A DNA stretch of 64,000 nucleotides from Klebsiella huaxiensis. GTDB lineage: Bacteria; Pseudomonadota; Gammaproteobacteria; Enterobacterales; Enterobacteriaceae. The notes beneath the pieces were generated by a model. It had not been told where the DNA came from. It did no database searches and was given only the letters and a program-made list of their open reading frames with translations. The stretch spans positions 1,426,001 through 1,490,000 of the forward strand of contig NZ_CP036175.1 of assembly GCF_003261575.2 (NCBI RefSeq). The letters run 5' to 3'. The translations under genes and the position numbers were made by a program. Shown piece by piece: positions 22,785 through 31,832 of this stretch (the first letter of the stretch is position 1; each line of letters opens with the position of its first letter).

Positions 22785-24446
22785 TTACGCAGCGAGCAAC
22801 TCTTTCGCGTTTGCCAGGGTGTTGCGGGTGACCTCGCTACCGCCTAGCAGACGGGCTAATTCTTGCAAACGTGCGCGTTTATCCAGAGGGTGCATATGCG
22901 TTTCCGTCATCTCTCCATCGGTTTCCTTGCAGACGAAGAAATGATGATGACCGCAGCCCGCTACCTGAGGTAGATGGGTTACGCACATCACCTGGGTTGA
23001 TTCACCTAACTGGCGCAGCAGTTTGCCAACTACCGCTGCTGTCGGACCGCTAATACCAACATCCACCTCATCGAAAATCAATGCCGGCGTTTCCATTTTC
23101 CGTGCGGTGATAACCTGAATCGCCAGCGCGATACGAGAGAGTTCGCCTCCGGAAGCGACTTTGGCTATCGACTGTAGCGGCTGTCCGGGGTTTGTGGTCA
23201 CCCGGAATTCTATATGGTCTGCACCTTCGGCGGTAAGGTGACGTTCATCAAACGAGACATCAATGGCGAACATCCCGTGCGGCATGGAAAGTAAGTGCAT
23301 ACTCTCCGTAATCAGTTGAGCCAGCTCATCGGCACTTTTCTGGCGAAGTGCGTGCAGCTGCTTTGCCGTATCCAGCGCTAACTGATGGTGCTCGACTACC
23401 ATTTGACCGAGGGATTCCAGAGAACCTGCGCTATCGTCCAGAAGACGCTGCTCTTCCAGCAAAGCTTGATGGAATGCCGGAAGCTCTTCGGGCGTAATCT
23501 GATACTTACGTGCCAGGGTAATTTGTCGGGAGATACGCTGTTCCAACTCAAACAGACGGTTCGGATCGAGATCGAGACGGTCGTTATAATGGCGTAGCTC
23601 ATCGGTGGCTTCGATGAGCTGGATAGACGCCTCTTCCAGCATATCCAGTATCCCTGAAAGTTTGCTATCCATACTAACCAACTCATTTACCAGCTGTTTA
23701 GTGGTATAAAGCTGGCTTTGCAGATTGGCTTCTTCACCATCTGCCAGTACCGTTAGCGCGTGTTGGCAGACGGTCAAGAGTTGGCCACTATTAGCCAGAC
23801 GTTTGTACTCTTCATCAATTTGCTCAAATTCACCCGACAGCGGACTGAATTCGTTTAACTCTTTCAATTGATATTGCAACAGGTCTGCGCGGGCTGCGCG
23901 TTCCTGACTTTGCTGCTGATGCTGAGCCAATTCGCGGCAGCTTTGATGCCACTGGGAATAGTGTTCAGCCATACGCTGAGTAAGTACATACTCACCAGTA
24001 TAGCTATCAAGCAGTGTTTTCTGATGTTCGGATTTAGTCAGTAACTGGTGTGCATGCTGGCCGTGGATCTGGATAAGCTGCTGACCCAGCTCGCGAAGCT
24101 GGGAGAGAGGGACTGCGGTACCGTTGATAAAGCCGCGGGAGCGACCGTCTACGCTAATAACACGGCGAAGTAAACACTCACGTCCGCTTTCCAGTTGGTT
24201 CAGTTCCAGCCAACGTTGAGCAGCAGGTGTGTCTTTCAGGGAGAAGCGTGCGCATAAATCAGCCCGGCTGGCGCCTCTGCGCACCATATCGGCTTCAGCC
24301 CGACCACCGAGGCACAGCCCCAGCGCGTCGATAGCAATCGATTTACCAGCACCGGTTTCACCGGTGATGGCGGTCATACCGTTGTGAAAATCGATTTCCA
24401 GCTCACGAACGATAGCAAAATTACTGATAGTGAGTTGTGCCAACAT
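22785..24446 (-). CDS. recN: DNA repair ATPase RecN
   Basis: The 553-residue SMC-like protein starts MLAQLTISNFAIVRELEIDF. Walker A GETGAGKS is at 29-36, a long coiled-coil region fills the middle, and near the end are the ABC signature KVASGGELSRIALAIQ and Walker B PALIFDEVDVGISG. RecN acts in double-strand break repair with RecA. The C-terminus ends KELLAA, an LAA tail like that making E. coli RecN a ClpXP substrate. A perfect LexA box lies just upstream, so the gene should be SOS-induced. Confidence 0.97.
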   Translation of the reverse strand: MLAQLTISNFAIVRELEIDFHNGMTAITGETGAGKSIAIDALGLCLGGRAEADMVRRGASRADLCARFSLKDTPAAQRWLELNQLESGRECLLRRVISVDGRSRGFINGTAVPLSQLRELGQQLIQIHGQHAHQLLTKSEHQKTLLDSYTGEYVLTQRMAEHYSQWHQSCRELAQHQQQSQERAARADLLQYQLKELNEFSPLSGEFEQIDEEYKRLANSGQLLTVCQHALTVLADGEEANLQSQLYTTKQLVNELVSMDSKLSGILDMLEEASIQLIEATDELRHYNDRLDLDPNRLFELEQRISRQITLARKYQITPEELPAFHQALLEEQRLLDDSAGSLESLGQMVVEHHQLALDTAKQLHALRQKSADELAQLITESMHLLSMPHGMFAIDVSFDERHLTAEGADHIEFRVTTNPGQPLQSIAKVASGGELSRIALAIQVITARKMETPALIFDEVDVGISGPTAAVVGKLLRQLGESTQVMCVTHLPQVAGCGHHHFFVCKETDGEMTETHMHPLDKRARLQELARLLGGSEVTRNTLANAKELLAA

Positions 24447-24473
24447 AGTGCCTTCCTGTATGAAAAACCATTA

Positions 24474-24511
24474 CTGTGTTTTCGTACAGTATAGACTGGT
24501 TTTTTATCCAG
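24474..24511 (-). promoter_or_regulatory. LexA (SOS) boxes of recN
   Basis: CTGT-GTTTTCGT-ACAG (24474-24489) is a perfect match to the LexA consensus CTGT-N8-ACAG. A second, weaker palindrome of the same spacing, CTGG-N8-CCAG, follows at 24496-24511. E. coli recN is also controlled by more than one LexA box. Confidence 0.88.
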
Positions 24512-24531
24512 TAAAGAGGCAGGCTACAAAA

Positions 24532-25410
24532 TCAGAACAATTTTTTCGACCAGCCAAGCTTGGTGCTTAATGTATTGAAATAGCTGTAGTCTTTGGGATG
24601 GATGAGATTGAGATGATAATCGCAGCGGCGGATTAGCACATCTTCACCATCCTGAATGGGGAGTGCTATCTGGCTGTCGCAGCTAATTTCAAGGTCGCTG
24701 CAGCGCTGAGAAAAGCGCAGGCGGATGGTGCTGTCGCCGTTAATCACTAGCGGGCGGGCGGAAAGCGTATGCGGGAACATGGGCACCAGGGTAATAGCAT
24801 CCAGCGATGGTGTGAGGATTGGGCCGCCAGCGGATAGTGAATAGGCGGTGGAGCCGGTCGGTGTGGAGATAATCAGGCCGTCGGAACGTTGAGAGAAGGC
24901 AAAAACCTCATCGATATAGACTTCGAACTCAATCATGTGCGCGACTTTACCAGGATGCAGGACGACTTCGTTAATTGCTGTGCTGATGCGTTTCTGGCAA
25001 TCCTGCTGGCACACCTGTGCTTCTAATAAGAAGCGTTTTTCGGCGATATAGTGGCCTTCGAGAACATCGGCAAGTTGCTGTAGCGCATTATCCGGGTCGA
25101 GGTCGGTCAGAAAACCGAGATTACCGCGGTTAATCCCAATAACGTTAATGTCGTAGCGCGCCAGGGTGCGCGCCGCGCCGAGCATATTGCCGTCGCCGCC
25201 AACGACAACGGCGAGATCAGCCTGCTGGCCTATTTCCGCCAGTGTCCCGGTCTTAACATTGCTAAGCTGTAGTTCATGAGCAATTTGCTGCTCAACCAGC
25301 ACTTCATAACCTTTGCTGGACAGCCAGCGCCAGAGCATTTCATGTGTGGTCAGCGCGGTTGGGTGACGAGGGTGTCCCACAATGCCTATACACTTGAAGT
25401 GGTTCTTCAT
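24532..25410 (-). CDS. nadK: NAD kinase
   Basis: The protein has 292 residues, as in E. coli. The NAD-kinase signature GGDGN is at 71-75, followed by GINRGNLGFLTDL, the TAINEVVLH segment and SDGLIISTPTGSTAYSLSAGGPI. It phosphorylates NAD+ to NADP+ with ATP in the cytosol. The gene is upstream of recN in the same direction and divergent from grpE. There is no anomaly in the sequence. Confidence 0.97.
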   Translation of the reverse strand: MKNHFKCIGIVGHPRHPTALTTHEMLWRWLSSKGYEVLVEQQIAHELQLSNVKTGTLAEIGQQADLAVVVGGDGNMLGAARTLARYDINVIGINRGNLGFLTDLDPDNALQQLADVLEGHYIAEKRFLLEAQVCQQDCQKRISTAINEVVLHPGKVAHMIEFEVYIDEVFAFSQRSDGLIISTPTGSTAYSLSAGGPILTPSLDAITLVPMFPHTLSARPLVINGDSTIRLRFSQRCSDLEISCDSQIALPIQDGEDVLIRRCDYHLNLIHPKDYSYFNTLSTKLGWSKKLF

Positions 25411-25460
25411 GATCTGGATGTCCTTGCGTTAAATGAATAGTGACAATCTGGCCGTGTTCA

Positions 25461-25489
25461 CTTGAAACCCGGAAACTGATCCCCATAAT
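25461..25489 (+). promoter_or_regulatory. Sigma-32 heat-shock promoter of grpE
   Basis: The -35 element CTTGAA (25461-25466) and the -10 element CCCCATAAT (25481-25489) are separated by 14 bp, matching the RpoH consensus. The grpE start codon is 46 bp downstream. Confidence 0.88.
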
Positions 25490-25534
25490 AAGCGAAGTTA
25501 GCGAGATGAATGCGAAAAAAACGCGGAGAAATTC

Positions 25535-26125
25535 ATGAGTAGTAAAGAACAGAAAACGCCTGAGGGGCAAGCCCCGGAAGAAATTATCACGGAGCAGCAC
25601 GACGACGTTGAGGCGCTAGAGCCTGAAGTTTCGGCTGAGCAGGTGGATCCGCGCGATGAAACCATTGCGAATCTGGAAGCACAGCTTGTTGAAGCACAGA
25701 AGCGTGAGCGTGAAGTGATGCTGCGTGCAAAAGCTGATGAAGACAACTTGCGCCGTCGTACCGAGCTGGATATTGAAAAAGCGCATAAATTCGCGCTGGA
25801 GAAGTTCGTCAATGAATTGCTGCCGGTAATCGATAGCCTGGATCGCGCACTGGAAGTGGCTGATAAAGCGAATCCGGATATGGCTCCGATGGTTGAAGGT
25901 ATTGAGCTCACGTTGAAGTCAATGCTCGATGTTGTGCGTAAGTTCGGCGTGGAAGTGATTGCTGATACCGACGTGCCGCTGGATCCGAACGTGCATCAGG
26001 CCATTGCGATGGTTGAGTCTGAAGATGTCGCGGCTGGCAAGGTGCTGGGTGTGATGCAGAAGGGCTATACCCTGAATGGTCGTACTATTCGCGCAGCGAT
26101 GGTGACCGTGGCGAAAGCCAAGTAA
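25535..26125 (+). CDS. grpE: Nucleotide exchange factor GrpE
   Basis: The protein has 196 residues. An acidic N-terminal region leads into a long helical dimerisation stem (about 40-90, EQVDPRDETIANLEAQLVEAQ and on), followed by the conserved NELLPVIDSLDRALEVAD helix bundle and the C-terminal beta domain (DPNVHQAIAMVESEDV, GYTLNGRTIRAAMVTVAK). It releases ADP from DnaK and acts as a thermosensor in the DnaK-DnaJ system. It has a sigma-32 promoter upstream and a terminator after the stop. Confidence 0.98.
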   Translation: MSSKEQKTPEGQAPEEIITEQHDDVEALEPEVSAEQVDPRDETIANLEAQLVEAQKREREVMLRAKADEDNLRRRTELDIEKAHKFALEKFVNELLPVIDSLDRALEVADKANPDMAPMVEGIELTLKSMLDVVRKFGVEVIADTDVPLDPNVHQAIAMVESEDVAAGKVLGVMQKGYTLNGRTIRAAMVTVAKAK

Positions 26126-26133
26126 ATGACTTC

Positions 26134-26160
26134 AAACGGCTACCTCCGGTAGCCGTTTTG
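26134..26160. terminator. Bidirectional terminator between grpE and yfjD
   Basis: The hairpin AAACGGCTACC-TCC-GGTAGCCGTTT (26134-26158) lies just after the grpE stop codon and ends in TTTTG. It faces the convergent yfjD gene. Confidence 0.8.
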
Positions 26161-26206
26161 CTATTAATGGTGAACCGAAATTTGCTGTGATCTTCTGGAT
26201 TAGCCG

Positions 26207-27493
26207 TTACTCCGCAACGCTCTCGCGAATGGGTTTCACAGGCATTACCTTCACCTGTTTAATCATATTCTCCTGAACATCAAGAATATCGATATCATAC
26301 TGTTCGATGCGTACGCGAGTGCCTGGCGCCGGGATCTCTTCAAGAGCTTCGAGGATAATTCCGTTAATCGTCCTGGCTTCATCTTCCGGCAGATGCCAGT
26401 TAAACGCTTTGTTAATTTCACGTACGTTGGCGGTGCCGTCAATAATCACTGAGCCATCGTTAAGCGGCGTGACTTCTTCTGCAAGCGTTGGCGACATTGA
26501 TGTTGTGAAATCACCTACGATCTCTTCGAGGATATCTTCAACCGTCACCAGGCCCTGAATATCGCCATACTCATCAACCACCAGGCCAACTTTCTTCTTA
26601 TTACGTTGGAATTTCACCAGTTGGGTGCTGAGCGGCGTGCCTTCTGGTACGAAGTAAATTTCATCGGCGGCGCGCAGCATTACCTCTTTAGTGAATTCTT
26701 TTTTCTCCGTCATCAGGCGATAGGCTTCGCGTACGCGTAGCATACTCATTGCGTCGTCCAGGGTATCGCGGTACAGCACAATGCGTCCGTGTGGAGAATG
26801 GGTCAGTTGACGAACAATTGACTTCCAGTCGTCGTTAATATCAATGCCGACGATTTCGTTGCGGGGAACCATGATGTCGTCAACGCTGACTTTCTCCAGG
26901 TCCAGCACGGATAGCAGCATGTCCTGGTTACGGCGGGAGATTTGCGATCGCGATTCATTAACGATGGTACGTAATTCATCTTTACTTAATGCGCCACTGA
27001 TAACGATGTCGGTTTTGATGCCCATCATGCGCATCAGGACTCGGGTGATGGTGTTGAGCAGCCACACCAGCGGCATCATCAGTATTTGCAGAGGGGCTAG
27101 CAGGAAACTGCTTGGATAGGCGACCTTCTCCGGATAAAGCGCAGCAATTGTTTTTGGTAGCACCTCGGCAAACACCAGCACCACAAAGGTCAGGACACCT
27201 GTGGCAATCGCGACGCCGACGTCACCATACAGGCGCATACCAACAATGGTGCCCAGCGCCGAGGCGAGGATATTGACGAGGTTATTGCCGATAAGCACGA
27301 GACTGATTAAACGATCGGGTTTGCGTAGCAGCTTTTCGACGCGTTTTGCCTGGCGGTTGCCTTGTTTTGCCATATGGCGCAGACGATAGCGGTTTAGCGT
27401 CATCATGCCGGTTTCTGAACCGGAGAAATAGGCCGAGATAATCACCATAATGATCAGAGTAACGATCAGCGTGGTGGTGGAGATATGTTCCAC
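26207..27493 (-). CDS. yfjD: CorC/HlyC-family inner membrane protein YfjD (DUF21-CBS-CorC_HlyC)
   Basis: The 428-residue protein starts with a DUF21/CNNM transmembrane region (about 1-175; TTLIVTLIIMVIISAYFSGSE, later VLTFVVLVFAEVLPKTIAA). A CBS pair follows (about 200-330, IMVPRNEIVGIDI and VGLVVDEYGDIQGLVTVEDILEEIVGDF), then a C-terminal CorC_HlyC domain. Members are linked to Mg2+/Co2+ efflux or tolerance, although YfjD's own substrate is not settled. The gene follows ypjD by 18 bp in one transcription unit. The length equals that of E. coli YfjD. Confidence 0.92.
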   Translation of the reverse strand: MEHISTTTLIVTLIIMVIISAYFSGSETGMMTLNRYRLRHMAKQGNRQAKRVEKLLRKPDRLISLVLIGNNLVNILASALGTIVGMRLYGDVGVAIATGVLTFVVLVFAEVLPKTIAALYPEKVAYPSSFLLAPLQILMMPLVWLLNTITRVLMRMMGIKTDIVISGALSKDELRTIVNESRSQISRRNQDMLLSVLDLEKVSVDDIMVPRNEIVGIDINDDWKSIVRQLTHSPHGRIVLYRDTLDDAMSMLRVREAYRLMTEKKEFTKEVMLRAADEIYFVPEGTPLSTQLVKFQRNKKKVGLVVDEYGDIQGLVTVEDILEEIVGDFTTSMSPTLAEEVTPLNDGSVIIDGTANVREINKAFNWHLPEDEARTINGIILEALEEIPAPGTRVRIEQYDIDILDVQENMIKQVKVMPVKPIRESVAE

Positions 27494-27511
27494 TTAGGGT
27501 TCCTTAAAGAC

Positions 27512-28303
27512 TTAACTCATGAACTGTTGTAATACACGGCTACCGAAGTAAGCCAGCGTCAGCAGCCCTGCACCTGTCACGTTGAACCAGACGACCCGGC
27601 GTCCGCGCCACCCTTCATGATAGTGGCCCCAAAGCAGGACGATATAGACGAACCATGCCACGATTGACAACACGGCTTTATCAATATTTTCCGCGCTGAA
27701 CAGGTTATGCATGTAGAACAGCCCGGTACACAGAGTCAGAGTTAGCAGAACTACGCCGATCTGGGTGATATGAAACATTTTACGTTCAATGCTCATGAGT
27801 GGCGGCATTTCGCTGCTAAAGGCCAGTCGTTTATTTTTTAATTGATAGTCAATCCACGCCAGCTGTAGTGCGTAAAGGGCTGCGATAATTAGCGTAGCAT
27901 AGGAGAAAAGCGACAGGCCGATATGCACCAACATACCCGGCGTGGTCTCCAGATGCGTGATGTACTCGTTCGGCATAAAGGTGGCGAAAGCGAGGTTGAT
28001 CAACGCGAAGGTGTAGACGATAGGCAGCAATAACCAACCGCGATTACGTGACGCAACGATGGTCATTACCGTGCAAATCATCAGACTAACCAGCGATCCC
28101 ACGTTTAATAAACTAAGGTTTTGCCCGCTTTCGCCGCCAGGGAAAATGCGTGACTCCAGCGCAAAGGCGTGACAAATCAACGCAATAGTTGCGGAAAGAA
28201 TCGCCATCCGCCGCCAGCTGCTATTTTTTTGCAGCAGGCCAGGGACGATCAGCGCGAGGCTGATGGAATAGGCGACAAGGGCGAGTAGAGCAAAAACAGG
28301 CAT
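27512..28303 (-). CDS. ypjD: Inner membrane protein YpjD (CcsA/CcmC-like)
   Basis: The protein has 263 residues and about eight hydrophobic segments, beginning MPVFALLALVAYSISLALIVPGLL. The C-terminal two thirds match the cytochrome c assembly (CcmC/CcsA) module, with segments such as LVHIGLSLFSYATLIIAALYAL, the LLWGHYHEGW loop and RRVVWFNVTGAGLL. Its function is not established; a haem-handling role has been suggested only from the fold. It is divergent from ffh and precedes yfjD. Confidence 0.9.
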   Translation of the reverse strand: MPVFALLALVAYSISLALIVPGLLQKNSSWRRMAILSATIALICHAFALESRIFPGGESGQNLSLLNVGSLVSLMICTVMTIVASRNRGWLLLPIVYTFALINLAFATFMPNEYITHLETTPGMLVHIGLSLFSYATLIIAALYALQLAWIDYQLKNKRLAFSSEMPPLMSIERKMFHITQIGVVLLTLTLCTGLFYMHNLFSAENIDKAVLSIVAWFVYIVLLWGHYHEGWRGRRVVWFNVTGAGLLTLAYFGSRVLQQFMS

Positions 28304-28469
28304 ATGGGCGTCGACTGTTGACTAAATAGTAAAGAGAAGCAGTATAACGTCACGTGACTCAGGCTCCAACCGTTGCAGCACATTCGCGTTTATGTCGTGT
28401 TATACTGCGCCCATTCCGTTTTTTTGTGTCGCTGCGGCGACCGACCGTTTCCACCTCAGGCGAGAGACA

Positions 28470-29834
28470 ATGTTTGATAATTTAACCGATCGTTTGTCGC
28501 GTACGCTGCGCAACATTAGCGGCCGCGGACGCCTTACCGAAGACAATATTAAAGATACCCTGCGCGAAGTGCGCATGGCGCTGCTGGAGGCAGACGTCGC
28601 TCTGCCTGTGGTCCGTGACTTTATCAGCCGTGTAAAAGAAAGCGCGGTAGGCCATGAAGTTAACAAAAGCCTGACCCCAGGCCAGGAATTCGTCAAAATC
28701 GTGCGCAACGAGCTGGTTGCGGCGATGGGCGAAGAGAACCAGGCGTTGGATTTAGCCGCACAGCCCCCAGCCGTTGTGCTGATGGCGGGCCTGCAAGGTG
28801 CAGGTAAAACGACCAGCGTGGCTAAGCTGGGTAAATTTCTGCGTGAAAAGCACAAGAAGAAAGTGCTGGTTGTCTCTGCGGACGTTTATCGTCCGGCGGC
28901 GATCAAACAGCTGGAAACGCTGGCTGAGCAGGTTAGCGTCGATTTCTTCCCGTCTGATGTTGGTCAGAAACCTGTTGATATTGTTAACGCTGCGCTGAAA
29001 GAAGCGAAGCTGAAGTTCTATGACGTGCTACTGGTGGATACCGCTGGCCGTCTGCACGTTGATGAAGCGATGATGGATGAGATCAAACAGGTCCATGCCT
29101 CGCTTAACCCGGTAGAGACCCTGTTCGTTGTCGATGCGATGACTGGCCAGGATGCGGCGAATACGGCGAAGGCTTTTAACGAAGCGCTGCCGTTGACCGG
29201 GGTCGTGCTGACCAAAGTGGACGGTGACGCCCGCGGTGGTGCAGCGCTGTCGATTCGTCATATCACCGGCAAGCCGATTAAATTCCTCGGCGTCGGTGAG
29301 AAAACCGAAGCGCTGGAGCCGTTCCATCCTGACCGTATCGCTTCTCGTATTCTTGGCATGGGCGACGTGCTGTCGCTGATCGAAGATATCGAAAGTAAAG
29401 TCGACCGCGCGCAGGCTGAGAAGCTGGCCTCCAAGCTGAAAAAAGGTGACGGTTTTGACCTGACTGACTTCCTTGAACAGCTGCGTCAGATGAAAAACAT
29501 GGGCGGTATGGCCAGCCTGATGGGCAAACTGCCGGGCATGGGGCAGATCCCGGATAACGTTAAATCACAGATGGATGACAAGGTGCTGGTGCGTATGGAA
29601 GCGATCATCAATTCGATGACGTTGAAAGAGCGTGCTAAACCAGAAATCATCAAAGGTTCGCGCAAGCGCCGTATCGCCGCTGGCTGCGGAATGCAGGTGC
29701 AGGATGTGAACCGTTTGCTCAAACAGTTTGACGATATGCAGCGCATGATGAAGAAGATGAAGTCGAAAGGCGGCATGATGAAGATGATGCGGGGCATGAA
29801 GGGGATGATGCCTCCGGGATTCCCCGGCCGCTAA
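28470..29834 (+). CDS. ffh: Signal recognition particle GTPase Ffh
   Basis: The protein has 454 residues from the ATG at 28470 (family similarity starts MFDNLTDRLSRTLRN; the longer frame from 28392 is not supported). N domain 1-85. G domain with GLQGAGKT (107-114), DTAGR (about 190), TKVDGDARGG (about 247) and GVGEK. The Met-rich M domain (about 300-454) ends MMRGMKGMMPPGFPGR and binds 4.5S RNA and signal sequences. It targets membrane proteins to FtsY and SecYEG. Nothing unusual is seen. Confidence 0.98.
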   Translation: MFDNLTDRLSRTLRNISGRGRLTEDNIKDTLREVRMALLEADVALPVVRDFISRVKESAVGHEVNKSLTPGQEFVKIVRNELVAAMGEENQALDLAAQPPAVVLMAGLQGAGKTTSVAKLGKFLREKHKKKVLVVSADVYRPAAIKQLETLAEQVSVDFFPSDVGQKPVDIVNAALKEAKLKFYDVLLVDTAGRLHVDEAMMDEIKQVHASLNPVETLFVVDAMTGQDAANTAKAFNEALPLTGVVLTKVDGDARGGAALSIRHITGKPIKFLGVGEKTEALEPFHPDRIASRILGMGDVLSLIEDIESKVDRAQAEKLASKLKKGDGFDLTDFLEQLRQMKNMGGMASLMGKLPGMGQIPDNVKSQMDDKVLVRMEAIINSMTLKERAKPEIIKGSRKRRIAAGCGMQVQDVNRLLKQFDDMQRMMKKMKSKGGMMKMMRGMKGMMPPGFPGR

Positions 29835-30039
29835 AACAAGGGATATAAGGCTATCTTGTTTGCCATTTTACTCTCGGGGTGTGCTCGACAAAACACAATC
29901 GTGTTTTGAACGCCCTTAGGGCGGCCCGAAGGGCGAGCGCAGCGAGTAAATGTTCACGTACTACGTGTACGCTCCGCTTTCTGCGCGCGCGCCGGAACTA
30001 AACTGGCCGCACCGATATACGCCTTATAACCCTTGTTTG
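29835..30039. repeat. Palindromic repeat element with 18-bp terminal inverted repeats
   Basis: Directly after the ffh stop codon, AAACAAGGGATATAAGGC (29835-29852) is repeated in inverted form as GCCTTATAACCCTTGTTT (30022-30039), 17 of 18 bases matching. The 169 bp between them hold nested small hairpins: AAAACACAATCGTGTTTT (29891-29908), CGCCCTTAGGGCG (29912-29924), GCCCGAAGGGC and ACGTACTACGTGT. There is no reading frame. This architecture suggests a non-autonomous mobile repeat (MITE-like or REP/IRU type) that arrived between ffh and rpsP, or a transcribed folded RNA. Confidence 0.6.
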
Positions 30040-30061
30040 GCATATGTGAATCATATGCTGA

Positions 30062-30143
30062 TTGCAATTTCCCCAGAAATCAGTAAAATTTTCGGGCTTT
30101 TAATATGACACCGGGCTCCGTTCCTCGATGGGGCCCGGTGTTT
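30062..30143 (+). promoter_or_regulatory. Promoter and leader hairpin of the rpsP operon
   Basis: A probable promoter has TTGCAA (30062-30067) and TAAAAT (30084-30089), spaced 16 bp. Just downstream is a strong hairpin, ACACCGGGC...GCCCGGTGT (about 30108-30139), followed by TTTTATT. The hairpin looks like an intrinsic terminator placed before rpsP, so it may attenuate the operon or protect the transcript's 5' end. The function is inferred. Confidence 0.6.
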
Positions 30144-30163
30144 TATTCACACAAGAGGATGTT

Positions 30164-30412
30164 ATGGTTACTATTCGTTTAGCACGTCACGGCGCAAAAA
30201 AGCGTCCGTTCTACCAGGTTGTTGTTACCGACAGCCGTAATGCACGCAACGGTCGCTTCATTGAGCGCGTTGGTTTCTTCAACCCGATCGCTTCTGCGAA
30301 CGAAGAAGAAACGCGTCTGGATCTGGATCGTATCGCTCACTGGGTTGGCCTGGGCGCTACTGTTTCCGATCGCGTTGCAACGCTTATCAAAGCAGCAAAC
30401 AAAGCAGCTTAA
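30164..30412 (+). CDS. rpsP: Ribosomal protein bS16
   Basis: The 82-residue protein starts MVTIRLARHGAKKRPFYQVV and carries RNARNGRFIERVGFFNP. bS16 binds 16S rRNA and is required for 30S assembly. It is the first gene of the rpsP-rimM-trmD-rplS operon. An AAGAGG ribosome-binding site precedes the ATG at 30164. I rejected the longer frame from 30128, which starts in the leader hairpin. Confidence 0.98.
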   Translation: MVTIRLARHGAKKRPFYQVVVTDSRNARNGRFIERVGFFNPIASANEEETRLDLDRIAHWVGLGATVSDRVATLIKAANKAA

Positions 30413-30430
30413 TCTGTCACGGTGGTCATG

Positions 30431-30979
30431 ATGAGCAAGCAACACACCGCACAAGCACCTGTTGATCCGATTGTATTGGGCAAGATGGGTTCTTCCTACG
30501 GTATCCGTGGTTGGCTCAGAGTGTTTTCCTCCACCGAAGACGCCGAAAGCATTTTTGACTATCAGCCCTGGTTAATCCAGAGAGCGGGTCAGTGGCAGGT
30601 CGTTGAGCTGGAAAGCTGGCGCCACCATAATCAGGATATCGTCATCAAGCTGAAAGGCATTGACGATCGCGATACTGCGAATCTATTGACCAATTGCGAA
30701 ATTGTTGTGGATTCTTCGCAGTTGCCTGCGCTTGAAGAGGGTGATTATTACTGGAAAGACCTTATGGGTTGCCAGGTAGTAACCACTGAAGGCTATGGTC
30801 TCGGTAAAGTCATCGACATGATGGAAACCGGGTCTAATGACGTTCTCGTCATTAAGGCAAACCTGAAAGATGCATTTGGTATCAAGGAGCGGTTGGTTCC
30901 GTTCCTCGATGGGCAGGTTATCAAGAAAGTCGATCTCACTACTCGTACAATCGAAGTAGATTGGGATCCTGGTTTTTAA
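30431..30979 (+). CDS. rimM: Ribosome maturation factor RimM
   Basis: The 182-residue protein is read from MSKQHTAQAPVDPIVLGKMGSS; the second of two adjacent ATGs matches the E. coli start. An N-terminal RimM domain (GSSYGIRGWLRVFSSTE) is followed by a PRC-barrel (about 98-180, YYWKDLMGCQVVTTEGYGLG to VDWDPGF). It assists maturation of the 30S head and binds uS19. It lies between rpsP and trmD in the operon. Confidence 0.97.
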   Translation: MSKQHTAQAPVDPIVLGKMGSSYGIRGWLRVFSSTEDAESIFDYQPWLIQRAGQWQVVELESWRHHNQDIVIKLKGIDDRDTANLLTNCEIVVDSSQLPALEEGDYYWKDLMGCQVVTTEGYGLGKVIDMMETGSNDVLVIKANLKDAFGIKERLVPFLDGQVIKKVDLTTRTIEVDWDPGF

Positions 30980-31025
30980 ATTCTCCGGATAAACGGTAAA
31001 TAAACGGCACTATGGGGATTGGCTT

Positions 31026-31793
31026 GTGTTTATAGGTATCGTTAGCCTGTTTCCTGAAATGTTCCGCGCAATTACCGATTACGGGGTGACTGGCCGGGCA
31101 GTAAAAAATGGCCTGCTGAACATTCAGAGCTGGAGTCCTCGTGACTTCGCGCATGACCGGCACCGTACCGTGGACGATCGTCCTTACGGCGGCGGACCGG
31201 GGATGTTAATGATGGTGCAACCTTTACGGGATGCCATTCATGCAGCAAAAGCCGCGGCAGGTGAAGGCGCAAAGGTGATTTATCTGTCACCTCAGGGACG
31301 CAAGCTTGATCAAGCTGGCGTCAGCGAACTGGCAACGAATCAGAAACTGATTTTGGTGTGTGGTCGCTATGAAGGCGTAGATGAGCGCGTAATCCAAACC
31401 GAAATTGACGAAGAATGGTCAATCGGCGATTACGTTCTTAGCGGTGGTGAGCTACCAGCAATGACGCTGATTGACTCTGTTTCCCGGTTTATTCCGGGGG
31501 TTCTGGGTCATGAGGCTTCGGCAACGGAAGATTCCTTTGCTGATGGATTACTGGATTGCCCACACTATACCCGTCCTGAAGTGTTAGAAGAGATGGAAGT
31601 ACCGTCAGTATTGCTGTCGGGAAACCATGCTGAGATACGTCGCTGGCGTTTGAAGCAGTCGCTGGGCCGGACCTGGCTTAGAAGACCTGAACTTTTGGAA
31701 AACCTGGCTCTGACTGAAGAGCAAGCAAGGTTGCTGTCGGAGTTCAAAAAGGAACTTGCGCAACAGCAACATAAACATGATGGGATGGCGTAA
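31026..31793 (+). CDS. trmD: tRNA (guanosine(37)-N1)-methyltransferase TrmD
   Basis: The 255-residue protein begins at a GTG codon (MFIGIVSLFPEMF), as E. coli trmD does. SPOUT-class knot motifs are visible: DDRPYGGGPGMLMM, VIYLSPQGRKL, LILVCGRYEGVDERV and EEWSIGDYVLSGGELPAM. It uses S-adenosylmethionine to make m1G37 in tRNAs reading CNN codons plus some others, preventing +1 frameshifts. The C-terminal QQQHKHDGMA is typical. The operon continues with rplS after 39 bp. Confidence 0.98.
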   Translation: MFIGIVSLFPEMFRAITDYGVTGRAVKNGLLNIQSWSPRDFAHDRHRTVDDRPYGGGPGMLMMVQPLRDAIHAAKAAAGEGAKVIYLSPQGRKLDQAGVSELATNQKLILVCGRYEGVDERVIQTEIDEEWSIGDYVLSGGELPAMTLIDSVSRFIPGVLGHEASATEDSFADGLLDCPHYTRPEVLEEMEVPSVLLSGNHAEIRRWRLKQSLGRTWLRRPELLENLALTEEQARLLSEFKKELAQQQHKHDGMA

Positions 31794-31832
31794 GCCCCCA
31801 ATATCAGTTTACCCAGGATAAGAGATTAAATT

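Noticed and set aside
28392..28469. Longer N-terminus of Ffh (extra 26 codons)
   Set aside because: Family similarity starts at MFDNLTDRLS, and the upstream part lies in the promoter and leader region.
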